Source of the DNA: Fremontodendron californicum
Lineage: Eukaryota > Streptophyta > Magnoliopsida > Malvales > Malvaceae
Direction: 5' to 3'
DNA length: 64,000 nucleotides
Assembly: GCA_030761205.1 (NCBI GenBank)
Contig: JAULJL010000010.1
Location: 31,510,022-31,574,021, forward strand
Position numbers and translations under genes: made by a program. The notes below the pieces were generated by a model. That model worked only from the letters and a program-made list of their open reading frames with translations. It was not told where the DNA came from and searched no databases. Shown here piece after piece: positions 56,255 to 64,000 of the stretch. How positions within the stretch are numbered: position 1 is the first letter of the stretch; every line of letters begins with the position of its first letter.

Positions 56255-59200
56255 TCAAGTTTCATAAATGTCTTCATCAACATCTTCGCGAACCCACCGA
56301 ACATCTGTATTGGTACTGGGGATATTTTCATCCAAGTTTTGATCCGTAAATGGCAAGCATTCATTTCTTTGTTCAATATCATCTTGAAATTTATCACCCA
56401 TATCAAACAGGTTTCTAGGTGTGTTACGGAGTACAACATACCAACCCTCATCATTCGGATCTTCGGAATAAAATACTTGTTTGACTTGAGATGAAAAAAC
56501 ATAAGGTTCGTCAATCAGTTGTTGTCCGGTGTGAATTAATCGAGAGAAATTCACCATTGTAAATCCGAACTGATCTTTTTTAACACCTCTACTAGTATTC
56601 ACATCAGCCCAATCACATCGAAATAACACGACCTTCCACTTGCCATAATAATCCAACTCAATAATATCAGTTAGAATTCCATAATAATCAATATCCCCAT
56701 CCACAGGATTACTATCCCTAGCACTAGCATAGCTTGTTGTTGAAGAAGAAACAACAACTCCACAATTTTGTGTTCTCCTAAAGCGTTCACGGGATTTAGT
56801 ATGAAATCTAAATCCATTAATGATGTAAGCACTGTATCTTTTCACTATTCTATTCGGTCCTTGTGAAAAACACTTAATTTCTTCGCTAACATCTCTTCCA
56901 CTCCAAACCTATTACAAGAAACGCAAAGACAAACACTTCACTTTATTTATATATTAAAGAATACATTGATCGTAATAAAATGATAAAAACTTGTGTTACT
57001 TACTACTTCTCCTAACCATTCGTGGAAATTTTCCGTAAATAACTTATCAAGCTCGCGAAGTTGTCTTCTTCGAGAACGTAAAGTTCCTCTCAAGTAGCTT
57101 CTATACTCACTATAAAAAAAAGTACGTTTTTTACGTGAAAAAACAAAAGACAAATTAAATTGTTTGTTAAATTAAAAATTATACTGGAACTTACGTGCGT
57201 AATGATTCCAGTGAATCACTATGGAAAAGCACATATCGATGCGCTTGTGCAGAAGATTTATCATCTAGCTCAACCACTTCAACCTTGCCGATTGGTTGTC
57301 CAACACTTCCAAATAAGTATGTTTCGGCTAAGTTGTTATGTGTGACCACATCATTTCTTCCCGGTCTATTAAATCTTGTTTCAACATCATCCAAATATCT
57401 TGCACAAAATGTCATACACTCCTCTGCTAAATATCCTTCAGCAATAGAACCTTCTGGATAGCGTTTGTTCCGACAATAAGATTTTAACTTTCCTAAAAAC
57501 CTAAAACAGAATACATAATAATTATAATGTGTAATTAAATGCTATGTAAACCAGATAAAAGTATAATAAGCTAATTAGCAAAGTATACCTCTCTAATGGG
57601 TACATCCATCGATAAAAAACTGGTCCGCCGACTTTTGCTTCATAAGGAAGATGGATAACCAAATGCACCATTATAGTGAAGAATGATGGAGGAAAAATCT
57701 TCTTTAAGTGGCACAAAGTTAGAGCTGCTCGATGTTGAAGTTTTTCAAGCTCTTCTACCTTGAGAACTTTGCCACAAATAGCTTTCATTATATTACTAAG
57801 TTCAATTATAGAAGAAGTCACTTGCTTTGACATAGAACAACGTAAAGCAACTGGAAGTAAGTCTTGCATCAAGATATGGTAATCATGTGACTTTAAAGAA
57901 GAAAGTTTTCGATCCTTCACATTCACACATCTTGATATATTGGCGGCATACGCATCCGGGACCTTCATATCTTTCAACACCTTACAGAAGACGTCCTTCT
58001 CTTTTTTAGACATCCCAAAGCAAGAAGGAGGCAACCGTGATTTTCCGTTAGGAAGTAATTCCGGATGAAGATCACGACGAATTCCCATGTGAATTAGGTC
58101 AAGCCGACTCTTTAAGTTGTCTTTTGATTTTCTATCCACATTAAGAATTGTCCCGATGATATTTTCACAAACATTCTTCTCTATATGCATCACATCAAGG
58201 TTGTGACGCAATAAATTATGCTCCCAATAAGGTAACTCAAAAAGAATACTTTTTTTTTTCCACAAATCCGCCTCATTTGGATCATCTTCTTCATCTTCCT
58301 CCTCATCACTCTGAATTTCAACATCACCTTCTAACATCTCCCTTGATCTTTTCCTTGACTGTGTGCTACTTGTTTGATTCATCTTTCCATAAGTGAAATT
58401 GATATCTTTCAACATCAACAAGATATCCGACCCAATCGTGGTCTCAGGTGCTTGTCTTAACTCTTCACTGCCATCAAAGACATGTTTTTGGAATCTAAAT
58501 CTATGATTTTCATCTAACCACCGACGATGTCCCATATAACTGAATTTCTTTCCGTTATATAACCATTTTGAACATGTTTGTGCAGCACAGCAAGGACAAG
58601 CATAACGACCTTTGGTGCTCCAACCAGATAGATTTGCATAAGCAGGAAAATCGTTTATAGTCCATAACAAAGCTGCACACAAATTAAAGTTTTCCTTTTT
58701 TGATGCGTCATATGTTTCAACCCCTTCCCATAACTGCTTCAACTCTTGAATAAGAGGTTGCATATAAATGTCAATATCATTTCCGGGACCTTTCTCTCCA
58801 GGAATTATCATGGATAAGATAAAAGATGATTGTTTCATGCAAATCCATGGAGGCAAATTATAAGGAATCAAGACAACCGGCCAAGTACTATAAGAAGTAC
58901 TCATTATTTTGAACGGATTAAAACCGTCAGAACCAAGTCCAAGCCTCACATTCCGGGGATCATTAGCAAAAGATGGGAACTTATTGTCGAATGATTTCCA
59001 AGCCAAAGAATCTGCAGGATGTCTTAATAAGCCATCATCAATCCTTCCATCATGATGCCACCTCATAGAATCAGATGTTTTTGATGACATGAAAATTCGT
59101 TGAAGTCTTGGTATTAACGGAAAGTACCGCAAAATCTTTGCAGGTTTCTTCTTTAAATGTGTGTCACCATCGTCTTCATTCATATTTTCTTCTGTATTTC

Positions 59201-59993
59201 CATTCAACCATCGAGATCTACCGCAGACATGACAAAATTGTTCATTTGTTCTATCACCCCAATACAACATACAGTCATTCGGACAACTATGAATTTTCTC
59301 ATATCCAAGGCCTAGATCTTTTATCATCTTCTTCGAATCCTTACAAGACTGAGGCATTTTTGCAAAAGGAAACATTTCTTTCAAAAATTCTAATAACAGT
59401 GTCAAAGAATTTCCTGTCCACCCGCTTAAGCATTTTAAGTGAAAAAGACGGACACAGAAAGACAATCTTGTATGCTTAGATCCCTCGTAAAGTTCTTCAT
59501 TCATATCATCAAGCAACTTATAAAACTTTGCCGCTTCTCCATTGGGTTCCTGATCACCCATACCTCTTCCCGTTTCAGCAAAGTCATTCATGCCAACATT
59601 GAACCCATCATTCCCTCCAGGAACTTCTGGTGAAGATGTGTACAAACTATGGTTACGCATGTTAAATGCATCTCGCAACATGCCTTCCATGTCATCTTGT
59701 CTAATAGACTGATGTTGATTGTTAGAATTACTTGGACGGACTCTAGAAGATGACCTAGAAGTTGCGGACTCTCCATGAAAAAACCATTGTCTGTAACCCG
59801 GGAGAAATCCTTCACAAATCAAATGTTCGAAAACAACTCCACGCATATGCCAATCAATATTGGCACACCTCGAACAAGGACATAATATCTTATTATCTTC
59901 GCTTGCGTTCTGAGAAGCGAAATCGAGAAAACTATGTACTCCATCTTCGTACTCTTGACTTAGTCTCGACTTTTGCATCCAACTCTTATCCAT
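56255..59993 (-). CDS. CACTA transposase, TNP2/TNPD type
   Basis: Catalyses excision and insertion of the element. Four minus-strand exons: 57589-59993, 57195-57500, 57004-57109 and 56255-56908. They give 1156 aa, in phase with no stop. Start chosen at MDKSWMQ, the usual family start; the frame is open nine codons further to 60020. Order of domains: Transpos_assoc (residues 1-75, CPCSRCAN), Transposase_21 (about 290-500, with GLGSDGFNPF and DFPAYANLSGWSTKGRYACPCC), DVMHIEKNVCEN (about 640), DUF4218 (about 720-830) and DUF4216 (about 1000-1070, KVVLFRCDWAD). The acidic residues in these motifs are candidates for the catalytic triad. Length and order are those of intact family members. Confidence 0.92.
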
Positions 59994-60008
59994 TTTTGTG
60001 CCAAATAC

Positions 60009-61669
60009 CTTTTTAATCAAATTACATGATTAGCACTTGACCAACAACTTAGAGTTAAATCTGCCTATAAATCATACAAATAGAATTTAATAAGGATATC
60101 ATGGGATCATACAAATAGAATTTAATAAACTACTTGGCATAGTGAAAAAGTTTCTTCAAAGGTAAAAAACATATTGTCTCAGCCAGTTTTAATCCTTATC
60201 TTTTGTTTTTCTGAACATTTTGCAGACTCAATAAATGGTTTTGTGCTAGCATCTTGCTGAACTATGAAAAATGAAACTTAAGTAGAAAGTTAAAAATGGT
60301 TATGTTTCAGACACAGCTTTAAGTAGAAAGTTAAAAAGAAAAAAGGAAGAAGGTATAATTCTTCATTGACAATCAAGCACACATAACAAAGGCTAAAAGG
60401 TGTAGAATACACACAGCTACAGGTAACTTTTTAAATTCATAGTAGCAAGCTCTCTCTTCTCTCTCATTTTTTATTCAACCTCAACCTTGTAAGCATTGGC
60501 CACAAAAAAAAAAAAAAAACCTTCTAAGCTGCTTTGCCATCTATCACCAGAATTTTTAGAAGCTCTTAGAAAATCACCTTGCCATTCTAAGCAAACAAAA
60601 TAATTGAGTTCCCTAAGTAGAGCCATGTTAAAAGAACTTCAGTTAGCATGGCTAAGTAATACTTCACCAAAAAGAGTTCAATTCTGCAAAGATGTGCTAC
60701 ATAGGTTTTATCAGTTCTAAATCCAGGGAGGGACGGGATTCAGAGAGCCACATTATAATTCGATAGTCTACTTGCAATGAGCCTCTTATCCTCGCATCAT
60801 GGTACCACTTTCGGAACTAAAAGCCAAAGGTAACCATGACAATAAGAGAATAGTTAATGACACCTAAAGAGATTTATGCTTTAAATGGGAAAAGGCTCCA
60901 GGGCAGCAGGCGTGGTGAAAGACTCATTTAATCTGTAGAAACTATGGAACAAACCATATGGAAATATGATATATTAGTACTCAAAGCAACACCTAGATGT
61001 TGCATTTTCCCTAGTTCCAACAAACAGAGTAACCCAGAGTGAATTCTAAGATGATTCCCCAACTTTCAAATCCAATAATTGTCTTTCAGTCTGACTACTC
61101 GTTTATAACCCACTAAAATTAAATCCAAGTCCATCCAGGGAACTATCTACTGTATGTACCGAGAGATATCAGTGAAAGCAGTATCTAAGCAAAAAAAAAA
61201 TAGAACACTCGTTTTATCTTAGATATGCATGCTATCTTAATTACCAAGTGATTCCACATTGACTTGTAGCTATAAGGTAGACCACTTAATATAAAGAAAA
61301 AGGGGGGACACTGACCTCCAAATAGAGTGCAGGTAGAGCCACTGAAAGAAGCTACATGAACAAACAACCAATATCAACAATCAGCACAAAAATGATTACT
61401 TGCTAACAAATCTGTTTCATTTTTGTTTCTTATCATTTTACCAAAAAAAAGAAAACACAATAAGAATTAACTGAATTTCAAAAGTATAATAAGTGATTTA
61501 AAGATCAATTAAGGGAATTGTTAAGTCTTTTACGTTTGTTTGCACTGAGATATAGCAGATTTTATTTTATTCAACTCTTTTGAAATCAAAAGTGTAAATC
61601 AAATTCTAACAACAAACCAGAATCACAAAAAGAAACAAAAACTCAGCAGCAAATTTATAAATTACTTAC
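60009..61669 (-). other. CACTA leader intron
   Basis: On the minus strand a donor CAAATC/GTAAGT (exon edge 61670) and an acceptor AAAAAG/GTATTTGG (exon edge 60008, 15 bp before the transposase ATG) define a 1661-bp leader intron. It has a less AT-rich, non-repetitive texture than the rest of the element and could include captured host DNA. No coding similarity recognised. Confidence 0.5.
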
Positions 61670-61860
61670 GATTTGACGATTTGACGATTTGGAGATGAAG
61701 AGAGACAAATCGGCTTCGAGATGATGATTTTCGAGATGAAGAGACAAAAATCGGCTTCGAGATGATGATTTCGGCTTGGAGATGTGTGAGAGAGAGAGGG
61801 AGAGAGAGAGAGAGAGAGACTCGGTTAGGGTTTCTGAATTGGGGGCTGAAATTCATATTA
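61670..61860 (-). promoter_or_regulatory. CACTA leader exon with GA/CT tract
   Basis: Short tandem GATTTGACG and GGCTTCGAGATGATGATTT repeats and a GA run (about 61787-61820) precede the leader donor. It lies next to the right subterminal array, so the element's promoter is probably here. No clear TATA box. Confidence 0.45.
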
Positions 61861-61868
61861 GAAAGCAT

Positions 61869-62309
61869 AGCGGCGTTTGTATCAACAAACGCCGCAACAA
61901 TACAAGGTAAAACACATCGTTTTGCCTTAAGCCATAAATGAATCAATATAGCGGCGTTTCTATTAACCAAACGCCGCGATATCGATATAATTAGCGGCGT
62001 TTATATTTACAAACGCCGCTATATCGAAATAATTAGCGGCGTTTATATTTAAAAACGCAGCGTCTCGCCTCTAAATTTTGGCGCCCAAATTTTGGCGAAA
62101 TTTTAAGAAACTGATAAAAATTGATTATACTTTAGCGGCGTTTGTATAATGCAAACGCCGCAATCAGTATAGATTTAGCGGCGTTTGTACTTATAAAACG
62201 CCGCTAATTTACAACTTCCCGGCGTTTTATATAGAAACGCCGCTGGGTATTCAAAAACACGGTACTCCGCGGCGTTTTTAAGTAAAACGCCGCTATATTA
62301 ACGCCACTG
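61869..62309. repeat. CACTA subterminal repeat array, right
   Basis: About fifteen GCGGCGTTT/AAACGCCGC words in both orientations, many as inverted pairs with a 10-14 bp spacer. It matches the left array and probably holds the binding sites of the accessory protein. Confidence 0.88.
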
Positions 62310-62800
62310 AAAACCAATTTGGTTGTAGTGCCCACGCTTCGTTGGGTTCTTTTAAATTATTTTATAATTTTCTTAATTAATTAATTAATAATAATTTTAA
62401 ATTAAATTTTATTAAATAACAATTTTTTATTTTTAAATTGTAATAATATTAATATAATTATATTTTTTAATTACAAATATTACATTTATGATAATTATTT
62501 ATTTATAAATTACGTAATATAAATGTATTTGCAAATGTTATTTATATATCTTTTTAAAAAATATTTAAACCTTATTGTATACTATATATTTTTATTTATA
62601 GGAGGTAAAAAATAATTAATGAAAAATAAAAAAATAAAATTATGGTTTGTATTTTATTATCTCGTTCGGTCGACTTAAAACTAAAAAAAAAAAACTAAAA
62701 CTAAAAATAAATAAATAAAATATTCGCCGTCAAGAAAAGAGCTTAACACGTGTGTCACATTGATTAGCAACAAATTCGTTTTTTTTCTCAAGCGAGTAGG

Positions 62801-63260
62801 GTACGGATCCTAAATCAATCTGTGAGTCAACGTGTGGATCAACCTTTTAAATACACTATTTAAAAATAAAATAAAAATAAATAATAAAATATTTTTGTAA
62901 CTTTTTTTTGAACAGGTCGAATACGGATCTTAAATCGCCCGCAAGTCAACGTGCGAACAAACCTCTTTAAATATATCATTTAAAAAAAATAAAAATCTTA
63001 AAACTAAAAAAAAAGTAAAAATAATTAATAAAATAATTTTTATTTTATTTTTTTTCAACGGGTCAGGTACGGATCTTAAATCGACTCATGAGTCAACGTG
63101 CGAACCAACCCCTTTAAATACATCAATTAAAAATAAACTAAAAATAAATTTTTAATTTTTTTTTGATCTGGTCGGATACAGATCCTAAATCAACCTGCAA
63201 GTCAACCGTGCAGATCAACTCTTTTAAATATATCATTTAAAAATAAATTAAAAAAGTTAA
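62801..63260 (+). repeat. Four-copy tandem array, 109-146 bp units
   Basis: Units begin at TACGGATC-TAAATC words near 62801, 62921, 63067 and 63176. Each continues through GAGTCAACGTG, GA-CAACC-TTTAAATA and a variable A/T filler. Flanking GAGCTTAACACGTG (62740) and GAGCTCGACACGTG (63290) resemble each other. Confidence 0.75.
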
Positions 63261-63349
63261 AACTAAAACTTAAATGTGTCTAGCAAAGGAGCTCGACACG
63301 TGTCGAGCAAAAACCCAAATTTTTTTATATGTAATATAGTGTTCGTTTT

Positions 63350-63974
63350 TGGTACACCGACGGTGTAATTTTTTTTAACTCCACAAACGGATTAAGAGGT
63401 TGCCACATGTCCCAAATTTTTTTAATTAATTTTTTTTAATTATACCCTAAGGGTGCACTACGCCAAATTTGACATATAATTGCATTTTGAAGTGCTTTGA
63501 AAACTAAAAAAACTGTTGTGTAAGATAAGACAATATTTATTCATGTGCTGTATATGTGGCCGCATCCTTATATTTTTAGTAGCATTTTTACATATGTATA
63601 ATGATACTTATCAAAATGTTGCTATTTTTACTTTATAACAGCTTTTCATGACCTTTTGCATGCATTTTTCATTTGTTGCAAAAGATCTTAATGATAGTAA
63701 TTATAAGTACTACAAAAAGTATTTTTATATGATAAGATTTATAACAGCACATGTCAAATACTTTTAAAAATTTTAAAAATGCTGTAATTATTGGCCATTA
63801 TAATATGTAACAGCAATATGCAAAATGCTGTCAAAGTGTTGCCTTTGCTATTTTTAACAACATTTGAGAAATGTTATAAAAAAATGCTGTCTAAAACTAA
63901 TTTTGACGTAATGGTATGTGTCACCCTGTTAATCCTACTTGTAAAATTTAAAAACTCTATCGATGATGTACCAG
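63350..63974. mobile_element. Fold-back element split by a small CACTA-like insert
   Basis: The left arm (63350-63412, GGTACACCGACGGTG...GGATTAAGAGGTTGCCACATG) and the right arm (63913-63974) are imperfect reverse complements. Between them is a CACTA-ended insertion. Confidence 0.5.
63456..63913. mobile_element. Non-autonomous CACTA-like element (458 bp)
   Basis: Left end CACTACGCCAAATTTGAC; right end, other strand, CATTACGTCAAAATTAGT. The interior has many AACAGCA/TGCTGT words in both orientations, like subterminal repeats. Flanks GTG and GTA match at two of three. It has no coding capacity. Confidence 0.55.
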
Positions 63975-63978
63975 ATAA

Positions 63979-64000
63979 TATATATATATATATATATATA
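63979..64000 (+). repeat. TA microsatellite at window edge
   Basis: Uninterrupted TA run that continues to the last base, so its length is unknown. Confidence 0.9.

Larger units (their letters stand above)
53866..62330 (-). mobile_element. Complete CACTA (En/Spm) transposon, candidate autonomous
   Basis: 8465 bp. Left end CACTACAGCAAATTGGT and right end (other strand) CACTACAACCAAATTGGT. The 3-bp target duplication is CCC (53863-53865, 62331-62333). Both ends carry arrays of GCGGCGTTT/AAACGCCGC. Inside are two minus-strand genes, both spliced in phase with no stop codon or frameshift: a TNP2-type transposase and a Transposase_24-type protein. Together these are what an autonomous CACTA element needs. 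Confidence 0.93.
53850..63339 (-). mobile_element. Putative older Helitron interrupted by the CACTA element
   Basis: On the minus strand, GAACCCAACGAAGCGTG (right of the CACTA) plus GGG...TTTAATTCTAG/T (left of it) make a Helitron 3' end. It closely resembles the one at 40218-40256, which has the same AACGAAGCG loop. A 5' end CTATATTACATATAAAAAAA is proposed near 63339, but the first T of TC is missing. It contains a tandem array (62801-63260). Confidence 0.5.

Noticed and set aside
1..64000. tRNA, rRNA or other structured RNA genes
   Set aside because: No cloverleaf with A and B boxes or rRNA sequence was recognised; the B-box-like word near 25300 lacks a matching A box. A tRNAscan-SE and Rfam search would settle it.

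Overview
The window is nuclear DNA from a flowering plant, almost certainly a eudicot. It has intron-rich GT-AG genes, very AT-rich intergenic DNA and a dense mix of plant transposons. From memory, the GCGGCGTTT-type CACTA ends and the CTATGTT MITE family recall Malvaceae (cotton relatives). That assignment was not checked and is tentative.

Six host genes can be assembled exon by exon with consistent phase. They are an ARF1-type small GTPase (minus, 1098-3326, 183 aa), plastid peptide deformylase PDF1B (plus, 7019-14670, 277 aa), a GSK3/shaggy-like kinase (plus, 18977-22908, 412 aa), a DRM2-type de novo DNA methyltransferase (plus, 32615-37988, 636 aa), a WW-domain DEAD-box RNA helicase of the DRH1/RH14/RH46 type (plus, 41845-46309, 641 aa) and an R2R3-MYB of the MYB98/115/118 clade (plus, 49822-52422, 479 aa). 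They do not form a pathway. A seventh, broken gene is the first exon of a 2-oxoglutarate/Fe(II) oxygenase (minus, 4660-4917). It lies between two inverted arms and looks like a gene fragment carried by a Pack-MULE-like element.

Layout by region: 1-5.4 kb holds ARF and the inverted-repeat element touching its promoter. 5.4-7 kb is a partly duplicated PDF1B upstream region. 7-14.7 kb is PDF1B, whose fourth intron carries a 5615-bp Ty1-copia element with two 492-bp LTRs that appear identical. 14.7-18.9 kb holds MITEs and the kinase promoter. 19-22.9 kb is the kinase. 23-30 kb is a gene desert with decayed repeats and a Helitron. 30.2-38 kb is DRM2. 38-40.7 kb is repeat DNA with a Helitron. 40.8-46.3 kb is the helicase. 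46.3-49.7 kb is repeats. 49.7-52.4 kb is the MYB gene. 53.5-64 kb is a nested transposon block.

The most notable system is that nested block. An 8465-bp CACTA transposon (53866-62330) has matching terminal inverted repeats, a 3-bp CCC target duplication, GCGGCGTTT subterminal arrays and two uninterrupted spliced genes: a 1156-aa TNP2-type transposase and a 397-aa Transposase_24-type protein. It is a candidate autonomous element, and it sits inside the 3' terminal hairpin of an older Helitron. A second theme is a hAT-like MITE family with eight clear copies, seven of them with exact or near-exact 8-bp target duplications, all in introns or gene flanks. A third is a ~285-bp Helitron family with three copies in the same orientation.
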